Below the pieces are notes generated by a model. It saw only the letters and a program-made list of their open reading frames with translations, was not told the DNA's origin and did no database searches. From contig JANLVJ010000064.1 in assembly GCA_031363945.1 (NCBI GenBank), positions 1-64,000 on the forward strand: DNA of 64,000 nucleotides. The letters run 5' to 3'. This DNA comes from JANLVJ01 sp031363945. Its GTDB lineage: Bacteria > Bacteroidota > Bacteroidia > Sphingobacteriales > Sphingobacteriaceae. The position numbers were made by a program, and so were the translations under genes. Positions 37,797 to 46,536 of the stretch are shown one piece after another; positions within the stretch are counted from its first letter, which is position 1, and every line of letters begins with the position of its first letter.

Positions 37797-38817
37797 AATG
37801 AAAAATAGAATGAATCCTGCGTGATAAGGCTTTTTTATGATATTTGAAACCAGCCTTGGTAGCAGGATTGAATCCTTCTCTAAGTGCATGAGTTATTTTT
37901 TTAAACAGGGTTTTATCGTCAATATCGAAAATACGAAGATGATTAAGCAGGAAAAATACAAGCCCAAAAGAATAAACTTCCTTTTCTCTTCGTAAATAGC
38001 GATCATAGATGTCTTGAAATAACTGCTTGTCAAGAGTATTAATACCTGAATAGTTCATGAACAATTTCAGATTCCGGGTATACTTTAATTTTTTTTGATC
38101 AGTAATAGCGTCTTTACTAACCTCATGAATATCAGCATGAGATTTCTGAAGCTGGGTTACACTCTTTGAATGTTGTCTGTACCAGACCAAAATCTGTGGC
38201 AGATAATTTATCTTACCCACGGTTGAGGCAATAAATGCAATCCAGGCATCATGATAAATTCCATCTGGAGTTGGAACCAGAAATTCTTTTAATTCAGATC
38301 TGAAAATCATCGAATGGCCAGAGACACAATTCTTAAAAATAAAAGAAAGATTGCATTTTCCCTTAACAAAGTGGTAAACATCAGACATCTTTTCATTTAT
38401 TGCTAAATTGTCGCTGGCAAACATTTGGGAATCGTGGTAAAGCAGTATGTTATCTTCAAGCCCTGAAACCATACAAGTGAGTTTATCTATTTCCCAAATA
38501 TCATCCTGATCGCTCAGTGCTATCAGTTCACCCTGACATAAACCAATACATTTTTCATAGCATCTATTGGCTCCCATATTCTTGTCATTCAGAAAAACCA
38601 GGCACCTGTGATCACTCCCAAGCCCTGAAAGAATACTGACAGTCTCATCAGTTGAATGATCATCAACAATAACAAGATTAATATTCTTATACGTTTGATT
38701 AAGTATACTTTCTATTTGCTGTGTTAAAAATTCAGCTCCATTATAGGTACATAATGCAATTGAAATCAGAGGACCGTTCAGGGAAGAATTGGTTTTAACA
38801 AAATCTAAATCCTGCAT
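37795..38817 (-). CDS. Glycosyltransferase family 2
   Basis: 340 residues. The GT-A start ISIALCTYNGAEFLTQQIES is followed by VIVDDHSTDET and the donor/metal motif LSDQDDIWEIDKL (about residues 97-109), typical of rhamnosyl- or glucosyl-transferases of O-antigen loci. A GHSMIFRSEL region follows. The C-terminal 100 residues are basic. It probably extends a surface polysaccharide; the sugar is unknown. It has its own good promoter. Confidence 0.85.
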   Translation of the reverse strand: MQDLDFVKTNSSLNGPLISIALCTYNGAEFLTQQIESILNQTYKNINLVIVDDHSTDETVSILSGLGSDHRCLVFLNDKNMGANRCYEKCIGLCQGELIALSDQDDIWEIDKLTCMVSGLEDNILLYHDSQMFASDNLAINEKMSDVYHFVKGKCNLSFIFKNCVSGHSMIFRSELKEFLVPTPDGIYHDAWIAFIASTVGKINYLPQILVWYRQHSKSVTQLQKSHADIHEVSKDAITDQKKLKYTRNLKLFMNYSGINTLDKQLFQDIYDRYLRREKEVYSFGLVFFLLNHLRIFDIDDKTLFKKITHALREGFNPATKAGFKYHKKALSRRIHSIFH

Positions 38818-38915
38818 AAGTGTGAATTAGATTCTGTGAAATTAATTACTTACTGATTATCATATACTACATAGGGTGACAGCCCTTTACATGCAATTGT
38901 AAATTAAGCGATACG

Positions 38916-38946
38916 CAAATATATGATTCAAAGTCAAATCACAAAA
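38916..38946 (-). promoter_or_regulatory. Promoter for GT2 gene
   Basis: On the minus strand TTTTG (38946-38942) is followed 18 bp later by TATATTTG (38923-38916), a good Bacteroidota -33/-7 pair. The 5' leader to the ATG would be about 90 bases. Confidence 0.6.
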
Positions 38947-39000
38947 TTTAATTCAAATTAGTGACTTTACGAAACCAAGTCGAGCCTATTGAGAGACCCA

Positions 39001-39048
39001 AAAAAAGGAAACCCCCATCGAACAAATCCGAAGGGGGTTTCCTTTTTT
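39001..39048 (-). terminator. Strong terminator after infB
   Basis: A perfect 16-bp stem (39001-39016 with 39033-39048; core GGAAACCCCC / GGGGGTTTCC, flanked by A6 and T6) around a 16-base loop, 20 bp after the infB stop. The A/T flanks make it potentially bidirectional. Confidence 0.9.
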
Positions 39049-39067
39049 ACTTTTAAAGTACGTTGTA

Positions 39068-42000
39068 TTAAGCCAGTTTACGCTTTACTTCAACCTGCTC
39101 ATAACCTTCAATAATATCATTCACCTGGATATCATTAAAGTTTTTAATATTAAGTCCACATTCATAGCTGGCAGAAACTTCTTTCACATCATCTTTAAAA
39201 CGCTTCAGTGATTCAAGTTCTCCAGAGAACACAACGACTCCGTCACGTACCAGGCGAACTTTTGTATTTCTGTTAATCTTACCATCGAGTACATAACAAC
39301 CTGCAATTGTACCAACTTTTGAAATCTTGAAGGTTTCACGTACTTCAACATTACACACGATTTTCTCCTCAAATACTGGCGAAAGCATTCCTTCCATTGC
39401 CAGTTTGATTTCATTTATCGCATCATAAATGATACTGTATAAGCGAATATCAATCTGCTCATGCTCGGCAAGTTTACGTGCACTTAAGGATGGGCGAACC
39501 TGGAATCCTATGATAATTGCATCAGAAGCCGATGCAAGTACAACGTCTGATTCAGAAATCTGACCTACAGACTTGTGAAGAATATTTACCTGTATCTCTG
39601 GTGTTGAAAGTTTCAGTAAAGAATCTGCAAGAGCTTCAATAGAACCATCAACGTCACCCTTGACAATTATATTAAGCTCCTTGAAATTACCAATTGCAAG
39701 ACGGCGACCAATTTCATCAAGGGTAATATGTTTCTGGGTTCTGATTCCCTGCTCTCTCTGTAGTTGAAGACGTTTGTTTGCAATTTCACGTGCTTCGGTT
39801 TCAGACTCCATTGCCATAAACTTATCACCAGCCTGTGGTGAACCCTGCATACCCAGTACAAGTACAGGAGTTGATGGGCCGGCTGAAGAAACTTTCTGCT
39901 GACGTTCATTAAACATCGCCTTCACACGTCCGCTATAACAACCCGCAAGTATAGGGTCTCCTACTCTAAGCGTACCAGACTGCACCATAACAGTAGTTAC
40001 AATACCCCGTCCTTTATCAAGTGCAGCTTCTATTACTGTTCCGACTGCACGCTTGTCAGGATTTGCTTTCAGATCAAGGATTTCTGCTTCGAGTAAAACC
40101 TTTTCGAGTAACTCATTAACATTTGTCCCTTTTTTGGCTGAAATTTCCTGGGTCTGGAATTTTCCACCCCATTCTTCAACAAGTATGTTCATGGCAGAAA
40201 GCTGCTCGCGAATTTTATCTGGATTTGCTCCTGGGCGGTCCATCTTGTTAAAGGCAAAAACCATTGGTACACCTGCAGCCTTGGCGTGGTTAATTGCTTC
40301 AGTAGTCTGAGGCATGACAGCATCATCTGCAGCAATAACAATAATTACAATATCGGTACTCTGGGCACCACGGGCACGCATGGCCGTAAATGCTTCGTGA
40401 CCTGGTGTATCAAGGAAGGTTATCTTCTTGCCATTCTCAAGCTGAACTTCGTAAGCACCAATATGCTGGGTTATACCCCCGGCTTCTGCGCCTATTACAT
40501 TTGCCTTACGGACATAATCAAGAAGTGAGGTTTTACCATGATCGACGTGACCCATAACGGTTACAACCGGTGCTCTAGGTAAAAGATCTTCTTCATTATC
40601 AATTTCTTCTTCAACTTTTACTTCATTATCAGCACTCACAAAGTCAACCTGGAAACCAAATTCCTCGGCAACTATTGTTAGCGTTTCAGCATCAAGACGC
40701 TGATTGATAGAAACGAACAGGCCAAGGCTCATACAGGTTGAAATAACCTGATTCACTGGTGCATCCATAAGTTTAGCAAGCTCATTGGCAGTTACATATT
40801 CAGTAACTTTCAGAATCTTGGATTGTAACTCCTGCTCTGCCATATCATCTTCTCTTGAAGATGCATTATCATCCCGTTTCTGTCTCCTAAGCTTTGCACG
40901 CTGGGCAAATTTTCCTGATTTACCGGCTCCACTTAATCTGGCCAGTGTTGCTTTAATTTGATCCTGTATTTCTTTTTCAGTAGGTTCTTCACGGCTTACC
41001 CTCGGACGATCATCTTTTTTAAACGGTGGACGAGAGTTATTACGACTCTGATCCATAACCTTACGGTCAGTTATTGGCGCGCCTGCGACGTGTGGTATCT
41101 GACCAGGGTTACGGGGTGGCGGGGTATCTTTTCGTTTTCTCTTCCTACGAGCCTGCTCAAGTGGACTTGCAGAAGATGCAACAGGTTGGTTTTTACGGGC
41201 TACTGGTAATTCAATTTTCCCAATAATGCTCGGCCCCGATAATTTTTGATAGTTGGTATTTAACCGCTCATCAACTTTTTTGGCAGGGTCAGCGGCATCG
41301 GTAGCAGCATCGGTCGCAGAATTCGCAGGAGTAGTGATTATTGGATTCTGAGGAACAGGTTTTGTTGCTGTTTCGATCGCATTTGCAGCAGGCTGAGCCT
41401 TTTGAACCTTATTCAAAAACGGTTGGGTAGCTTTTGGCGTTACAGCCGGGTTCACAGGTTTATCAAGGCTTGTAGTTGTTACATGTTTTTGATTGGCTGT
41501 AACCCCAGATTGCGTGATAGCAGTCGTTTTGGCAATTGGAGCTTCTTCTCTATGCCGTTTTTCAGGACGGGTACGCGGATTCAGCTGGGTTAGGTCAATT
41601 TTTCCTACAATTTTTAATTGCGGAACCTGATCGTCTCTGGTCTGAGGGAGTATCGGTTCTGGATTGACAAGAATTTCCGGTTTGGTTTCTTTTGGCGTAA
41701 TTTCTTGATTTAGCTCGCCTGAAGATACAGCGATGGGTTTGACTTCTTCTTTTATTTGGGGAACTTCAATTTTTTCTACCTCTGGTTCAGCCTTTACAGC
41801 TGTTTTTTCAACCCGGTCAGCGATGGCTGGTACTGCTATTGGGATCATAGCTGCCTGAGTCACAACCACGGGGGGTTGAATGACAGGGGCAGGTATGATA
41901 ACCTCTTTTGCAGGTGCTGCGTTTATAGCTGGAACTACTGCTTTTAGAGTTGAAATTACAGGTTCAGTTTCTGCAACACGTGCAGCTGCCGCCTGTACAG

Positions 42001-42340
42001 GGGCGAGAGGCTGGGCCTTAACGGCCGAAACATTTTTAATAAGAATCTCATCGCCTTCATCATCCTGATTTGAACTCGCTTTCAAGGGCTTGTTTTCTTC
42101 AGCATGGATTTCTTCACGGCGCACTTTCCCGATTGTAATCTGTTTAGCTTCTTCCTTGGTGTTTTTATCACCCTGGAATTCTTTTAGCAATACCTCATAC
42201 ATATCATCGGTGATCTTGGCCATAGGCTTGTTTTCTACCTGAAAACCTTTCTTGGCTAGATATTCCGTGACAGTAGCTGTACCAATATTTAATTCCTTAG
42301 CTACTTTAAGCAGACGTGTTGATTTGTCGGTATCTGACAT
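39068..42340 (-). CDS. infB: Translation initiation factor IF-2
   Basis: 1090 residues. N-terminal IF2_N helix domain (residues about 6-55, RLLKVAKELNIGTATVTEYL). A very long Ala/Pro/Val/Lys/Glu-rich low-complexity linker runs from about 70 to 500. A second IF2_N-like domain follows (VTEYVTANELAKLMDAPVNQ), then the GTPase with G1 VMGHVDHGKTSLLD, G3 DTPGHEAFTAMRARG and G4 NKMD. Domains II-IV and the fMet-tRNA-binding C-terminus complete it. The long linker is usual in Bacteroidota IF-2. Last gene of the rimP-nusA-infB operon. Confidence 0.97.
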   Translation of the reverse strand: MSDTDKSTRLLKVAKELNIGTATVTEYLAKKGFQVENKPMAKITDDMYEVLLKEFQGDKNTKEEAKQITIGKVRREEIHAEENKPLKASSNQDDEGDEILIKNVSAVKAQPLAPVQAAAARVAETEPVISTLKAVVPAINAAPAKEVIIPAPVIQPPVVVTQAAMIPIAVPAIADRVEKTAVKAEPEVEKIEVPQIKEEVKPIAVSSGELNQEITPKETKPEILVNPEPILPQTRDDQVPQLKIVGKIDLTQLNPRTRPEKRHREEAPIAKTTAITQSGVTANQKHVTTTSLDKPVNPAVTPKATQPFLNKVQKAQPAANAIETATKPVPQNPIITTPANSATDAATDAADPAKKVDERLNTNYQKLSGPSIIGKIELPVARKNQPVASSASPLEQARRKRKRKDTPPPRNPGQIPHVAGAPITDRKVMDQSRNNSRPPFKKDDRPRVSREEPTEKEIQDQIKATLARLSGAGKSGKFAQRAKLRRQKRDDNASSREDDMAEQELQSKILKVTEYVTANELAKLMDAPVNQVISTCMSLGLFVSINQRLDAETLTIVAEEFGFQVDFVSADNEVKVEEEIDNEEDLLPRAPVVTVMGHVDHGKTSLLDYVRKANVIGAEAGGITQHIGAYEVQLENGKKITFLDTPGHEAFTAMRARGAQSTDIVIIVIAADDAVMPQTTEAINHAKAAGVPMVFAFNKMDRPGANPDKIREQLSAMNILVEEWGGKFQTQEISAKKGTNVNELLEKVLLEAEILDLKANPDKRAVGTVIEAALDKGRGIVTTVMVQSGTLRVGDPILAGCYSGRVKAMFNERQQKVSSAGPSTPVLVLGMQGSPQAGDKFMAMESETEAREIANKRLQLQREQGIRTQKHITLDEIGRRLAIGNFKELNIIVKGDVDGSIEALADSLLKLSTPEIQVNILHKSVGQISESDVVLASASDAIIIGFQVRPSLSARKLAEHEQIDIRLYSIIYDAINEIKLAMEGMLSPVFEEKIVCNVEVRETFKISKVGTIAGCYVLDGKINRNTKVRLVRDGVVVFSGELESLKRFKDDVKEVSASYECGLNIKNFNDIQVNDIIEGYEQVEVKRKLA

Positions 42341-42447
42341 TAAAATTTACCTTCTAATTAGCTTCTATAATTTCTCAAAATGCAAATTTCGCAAATTCTG
42401 ATGAAATTGTACTATTTATTCACAGGTGCATTATTACCTGCTCAATA

Positions 42448-43683
42448 TTATTCAAACTCGGCACGCAAAATCGAGATAACTTCTTTTACTGTCACCTCTT
42501 CAAGGTCTGTACGTTTGACAAGTTCATCTACAGTAAGTGCAAGTACACTTTTAGCTGTATCAAGGCCAATAGCTTTCAGTTCATCAATAATCCAGCTTTC
42601 AATTTCGTCTGAGAATTCCTCAAGATCGACATCTTCGTCATCTTGAGTAGCTTCTCTGTAAACATCAATTTCATAACCTGTTAATTTACCTGCAAGTTTA
42701 ATATTATGGCCACCCCTACCGATCGCTAGAGAAACCTGATCTGGTTTCAAAAATACCGACGCTTGTTTTTTCTCATCATCGAGCTTGATAGAATTGATTT
42801 TCGCCGGGCTAAGTGAGCGCTGTATATACAATGAAATATTATTTGTGAAATTGATCACATCGATATTTTCATTTTTCAACTCTCTAACAATTCCATGTAT
42901 TCTTGAACCTTTCATTCCTACACAGGCCCCAACAGGATCAATTCTATCATCATAAGATTCAACAGCAACCTTGGCTCGCTCGCCCGGTTCTCTTACAATC
43001 TTTTTAATGATGATCAATCCATCCATAATTTCAGGAACTTCCATTTCAAACAATCGCTGTAAGAAAATAGGAGCCGTTCGGGAAATTATAATTTTTGGGT
43101 TATTATTAATCATTTCAACTTTTAAAACCACAGCCCTTACATTATCTCCTTTTTTGAAGAAATCTGCAGGAATCTGCTCAGTTTTTGGCAGTATCAGTTC
43201 ATTCCCTTCATCATCAATTATCAATGTCTCTTTTTTCCAGACCTGATAAACCTCACCTGAAATTATTTCACCAGTACGGTCTTTGTATTTCTTATAGATA
43301 TCATCCTTTTCAAGTTCAAGAATTTTAGAAACCAATGTTTGACGTGCAGCAAGTATTGCCCTGCGACCAAAACTTACTAACGGTACAGCCTCAACAGCTT
43401 CATCGCCAATTGCGAGTTCTGCGTCAAGTTTCTGAGCCTCTGAAAAAGGGATTTCAGTGAAATCATCCTCAAGAAAATCATCAGCCATGACCACTCTGGT
43501 TCTCCAGATTTCCATGTCACCATTTTCAATATTGACGATCACGTCAAAATTTTCATCAGTTCCATATTTGCGGCGAAGCATGCTTCTCAGCACATCTTCC
43601 ATTACACTCATCAGAGTCGGGCGATCAATATTTTTTTCGTTCTTGAACTCCTGATAAGTTTCAATCAGATTGAAGTTATCCAT
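42448..43683 (-). CDS. nusA: Transcription termination/antitermination factor NusA
   Basis: 411 residues. It comprises the N-terminal RNA-polymerase-binding domain, an S1 domain (about 130-200, GEIISGEVYQVWKKE), and two KH domains (VGMKGSRIHGIVRELKNE and SLAIGRGGHNIKLAGKLTGY). A short C-terminal helix-hairpin-helix-like segment (ELKAIGLDTAKSVLAL) is present, but the two acidic repeats of E. coli NusA are absent, as is normal outside the Proteobacteria. It is in an operon with rimP upstream and infB 107 bp downstream. Confidence 0.95.
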   Translation of the reverse strand: MDNFNLIETYQEFKNEKNIDRPTLMSVMEDVLRSMLRRKYGTDENFDVIVNIENGDMEIWRTRVVMADDFLEDDFTEIPFSEAQKLDAELAIGDEAVEAVPLVSFGRRAILAARQTLVSKILELEKDDIYKKYKDRTGEIISGEVYQVWKKETLIIDDEGNELILPKTEQIPADFFKKGDNVRAVVLKVEMINNNPKIIISRTAPIFLQRLFEMEVPEIMDGLIIIKKIVREPGERAKVAVESYDDRIDPVGACVGMKGSRIHGIVRELKNENIDVINFTNNISLYIQRSLSPAKINSIKLDDEKKQASVFLKPDQVSLAIGRGGHNIKLAGKLTGYEIDVYREATQDDEDVDLEEFSDEIESWIIDELKAIGLDTAKSVLALTVDELVKRTDLEEVTVKEVISILRAEFE

Positions 43684-43836
43684 CTTGATTCATTTTTTTA
43701 TGTAATAAAATTCAGGTTAAAAATACGGGTTCTTAAAAAACTAATCAATTTTTTTGAAAACCTTTTACCCGTTGTTATTTATATTCTGTTTAAAAACTGA
43801 TCTGCTAGTGCAAACCAGGTTGAAAGAAAGAAAAAA

Positions 43837-44307
43837 TTAGTCTTTTCCCTTAAAATCAATCACTACTTTAACTTCGGCAATTTCAGCAAACGGCTCTTGT
43901 TTAACTTCTATTAACGACTTTTTACCTTTTTCTTTAACTGTTACAGATAGGCCTATTTCAAGATCATTTGCTGAAACCAGTATGCCTTCTATTTTTGACC
44001 CGTCTTTGTGTTTAATAGCTAGCTTTCTTCCAATATGCTTTGGAAATTGTCTTGACAGCACTAGAGGTGAATCGGCACCAGGGCTACCCACTTCAAGCGT
44101 AAAAGAACCTTCAAATAAATTATTTTCTTCCAGGTAATTATTTAGAAGTCTGCTTACTTCAACACACTTTTTTACAGGAACAAGTTCATCTCCGTCTAAT
44201 GTGACAGACACCAGTCCTGAACCACCAAGCTTAAATTCAGTAAGAAAAATATCCTGACCGATTAATTGTTCATTAAGCCAATCAGCAAGCTGTTTTTCAA
44301 GGTGCAT
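43837..44307 (-). CDS. rimP: Ribosome maturation factor RimP
   Basis: 156 residues. It assists 30S subunit assembly. The N-terminal domain includes FTLEVGSPGADSPL, the family signature (VSSPGxxRPL-type) in a slightly diverged form, and the C-terminal SH3-like domain has the KHKDGSKIEGILVSA region. First gene of the rimP-nusA-infB operon, which is conserved across bacteria. Confidence 0.92.
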   Translation of the reverse strand: MHLEKQLADWLNEQLIGQDIFLTEFKLGGSGLVSVTLDGDELVPVKKCVEVSRLLNNYLEENNLFEGSFTLEVGSPGADSPLVLSRQFPKHIGRKLAIKHKDGSKIEGILVSANDLEIGLSVTVKEKGKKSLIEVKQEPFAEIAEVKVVIDFKGKD

Positions 44308-44364
44308 AGTAAAAGTTTACAGGAGAAATTTTTATACCCTTATTTAACAGGTTAAAAACCCTCT

Positions 44365-44395
44365 AAATAAAAGATCCCCCGAAATGCGGAGGACC
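44365..44395 (-). terminator. Hairpin with T-rich tail in the rimP-nusA-infB leader
   Basis: On the minus strand GGTCCTCCG pairs with CGGGGGATC (two G-U wobbles) around a 5-base loop, followed by TTTTATTT. It lies downstream of the TATATTTG promoter box and upstream of rimP. It may be the terminator of the upstream TlpA-like gene or an attenuator of the nusA operon. Confidence 0.5.
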
Positions 44396-44405
44396 AGATT
44401 ATTTG

Positions 44406-44413
44406 CAAATATA
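44406..44413 (-). promoter_or_regulatory. Promoter -7 element for rimP-nusA-infB
   Basis: TATATTTG on the minus strand, a full TAnnTTTG match, about 100 bp upstream of the rimP start and 30 bp after the TlpA-like stop. Confidence 0.5.
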
Positions 44414-44442
44414 AGAAAAAAATTGATTTTAAGAACCTTAGC

Positions 44443-45675
44443 TTACATAGAGGGCTCTATGCTAAGCGCAAGAATGAGTGAAGTAAATTCTTCTTCAAAG
44501 TCAGCATAATATTTTCCTGTACCCGGGCCAGAAAAGCCCGTATGTATTTTCCGAACCTTCCCGTGCCTGTCAAGAATAATAGTTGTTGGAAAGGCAATAT
44601 AGTTATTGAGTGCTGGCATGCTGATAAGTACCTGGGCTGGCTCATTTGTATAACCTGTTATCAGAATAGGGTAGTCAACTTTAAAACGGCGGACAAGGTT
44701 GGAAAGAGAAATTTTAGATTTTTCAAAGTCTGTGGTTCTTTCATAAGCCAGACCTACAACTGCTACATTTTTGGCATGGGCCTTGTAAAATTTACTTAAG
44801 AATGCTGTTTCATCCATACAATTCGGGCACCAGGATCCCATAAACTGAACGATAACCACCTTGTTTTTAAAATACAAATCACTTGAAGTTATTTCCTTGC
44901 CTGCTAGATTTTTAAATGCGAAATTAAGCTTGCTGACCCCTTGCTTCATAGCCGTCAGAGAATATGCATCTGGCAGAGCAGCATTCTGATCTTTAAGGCC
45001 AGACCATGTTCTAACACTGCTTTTGCCCATATAGAATTTTGCACCTCCAAGGCTATCTCCTTTTGTATAATATTTTGCAGTAAACAGAAAACAGTGGGAC
45101 CCATCAAAAGTAGAAAGGTATAAAGAATCTCCTCTAACCCGGCCTTCTAAAAACCTGTAATCTCCATCAATATTCAAAATACTCCCGGTTACAATACCTG
45201 TTGATGTCTGGATAAATTCACCGATAGAATATTTTTCACGCCCCGGGTAGGTAATTTTATATCTTCCACCCATATTTACAAGAGGCTCAGCCTGAGCAAA
45301 TCTTTCAGCCTGGCCAAATTCGGCATGAAATGGCATCAATGATTGTCCGGTTATTGAATGCCTGACCCAGTTGCCTGAAAGTTTATCATTTTTAAGTATG
45401 GCTTTGAATTCCGAATCAAAAAATGGCATTTTAATGAAAATGGAATCTCCTGCAGTAGTAATTTCATCAGCCTTAAGCCTTTCTGTACCATTCATGATTT
45501 CAACAGACTGTAAACCAGCAGTTGTTTTGGCTTCAAATAAAAATGGTATTTCTTTACCGCTGTCATTTGTAATGGCTGCATGCCAAAGACCAGGTTTAAG
45601 GTTTGCGGCAAGTAAACTAGTGTTTTCTCCTACAATCAGGAAACAAATAAAGGTTAAAAAGAATCTTGTCTTCAT
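44443..45675 (-). CDS. TlpA-like thiol-disulfide oxidoreductase with N-terminal domain
   Basis: 410 residues with a signal peptide (FFLTFICFLIVGENTSLLAA), so periplasmic or cell-surface. The first about 250 residues form a beta-rich domain without a family I recognise, similar in layout to the DUF4369-like N-termini of Bacteroidota TlpA proteins. The C-terminal thioredoxin fold has the redox motif WCPNC in FMGSWCPNCMDETAFL (about residues 279-294) and a cis-proline region near YIAFPTTIILD. It likely reduces or exchanges disulfides in exported proteins. It is upstream of rimP in the same direction but separated by a promoter. Confidence 0.85.
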   Translation of the reverse strand: MKTRFFLTFICFLIVGENTSLLAANLKPGLWHAAITNDSGKEIPFLFEAKTTAGLQSVEIMNGTERLKADEITTAGDSIFIKMPFFDSEFKAILKNDKLSGNWVRHSITGQSLMPFHAEFGQAERFAQAEPLVNMGGRYKITYPGREKYSIGEFIQTSTGIVTGSILNIDGDYRFLEGRVRGDSLYLSTFDGSHCFLFTAKYYTKGDSLGGAKFYMGKSSVRTWSGLKDQNAALPDAYSLTAMKQGVSKLNFAFKNLAGKEITSSDLYFKNKVVIVQFMGSWCPNCMDETAFLSKFYKAHAKNVAVVGLAYERTTDFEKSKISLSNLVRRFKVDYPILITGYTNEPAQVLISMPALNNYIAFPTTIILDRHGKVRKIHTGFSGPGTGKYYADFEEEFTSLILALSIEPSM

Positions 45676-45879
45676 TTAAATAAATTCTAGTTACGCAACA
45701 AATGAATTTAAGAGAAAGTTTGAAAATGGATTTGCCCTATTTAACCAAACCTGAAAATATTACCTGCAGAGGCTGGCTTTCAGGTTTATTTCCCCGTTAC
45801 TTGTAGGTCTTACATAGGAGAAGAGGCCGTTATTCCCGAAATATTGTGTAATCTTATGCTAAAAAAAATTTAAACGCCA

Positions 45880-46536
45880 ATGAATCAAAACGAACAAGAG
45901 CTTGGAAGAAGAAAAATGCATTGGAGTACGTATACCATGCCTGTTATCGGTCATGTTCTGATTATTGCCTTACTATTCTATTTTATGAACCTTAGTTCAG
46001 CAAGTCCAAAATTCGCTGTTTTATCCATGCCACTTGCCATACTGGTTTTAGCAGTACTTAGCCGACTAATTTATATTATTTTGTATACACGTGAATTTAC
46101 CTTTATTATTACTAATCAGCGTGTAAGAACTGAATGGGGCTTATTACCCTGGCAGAAAAAAATGACTTACCTGACACTTGATAATATTTTTGAAGCTTAT
46201 GCCAGACAGGGAATTAATGAGAAAATGTTTAATTATGGTAATATTACCCTGATTAAAAAGGATGGATTAAGATCTGAATACGTTTTGAGATTCATACCAG
46301 ATCCGCTTAACTTTCTGGCTTTAATAAACAGGGAAAAAGAGCAGCCTTCATATCGTCAAGTGGTTGAAGCACATCCTGTGCTTCAACCGATCGTCTTACC
46401 TGTACCCGGACAATCAGCCTCAAGTGCCTTTCAAATTACGGAGCAACTGGAAAAACTGATTCAACTCAAAAAAGACGGTAATCTAACAGAAGAAGAGTTT
46501 GAAAAATTAAAATCAAAACTAATTCAGGCCATTTAA
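45880..46536 (+). CDS. PH-domain (bPH2) membrane protein with C-terminal SHOCT
   Basis: 218 residues. Two transmembrane helices (about 20-41 and 48-68) are followed by a YdbS/bPH2-like domain (FTFIITNQRVRTEWGLLPWQKKMTYLTL split across two strands, with the GNITLIKKDG strand). A linker leads to a C-terminal SHOCT helix pair (EKLIQLKKDGNLTEEEFEKL). The arrangement is common but uncharacterised, and SHOCT domains are thought to mediate oligomerisation. The stop abuts that of the convergent acyl-CoA dehydrogenase gene. Confidence 0.8.
   Translation: MNQNEQELGRRKMHWSTYTMPVIGHVLIIALLFYFMNLSSASPKFAVLSMPLAILVLAVLSRLIYIILYTREFTFIITNQRVRTEWGLLPWQKKMTYLTLDNIFEAYARQGINEKMFNYGNITLIKKDGLRSEYVLRFIPDPLNFLALINREKEQPSYRQVVEAHPVLQPIVLPVPGQSASSAFQITEQLEKLIQLKKDGNLTEEEFEKLKSKLIQAI

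Noticed and set aside
41880..42068. Plus-strand frames across the low-complexity part of infB
   Set aside because: These are shadows of the Ala/Pro/Val-rich linker of IF-2 and show no independent features.
45702..45806. A 34-codon plus-strand frame starting MNLRESLKMDLPYL
   Set aside because: No similarity recognised, no ribosome-binding site or promoter box, and frames of this length are common by chance in AT-rich gaps.
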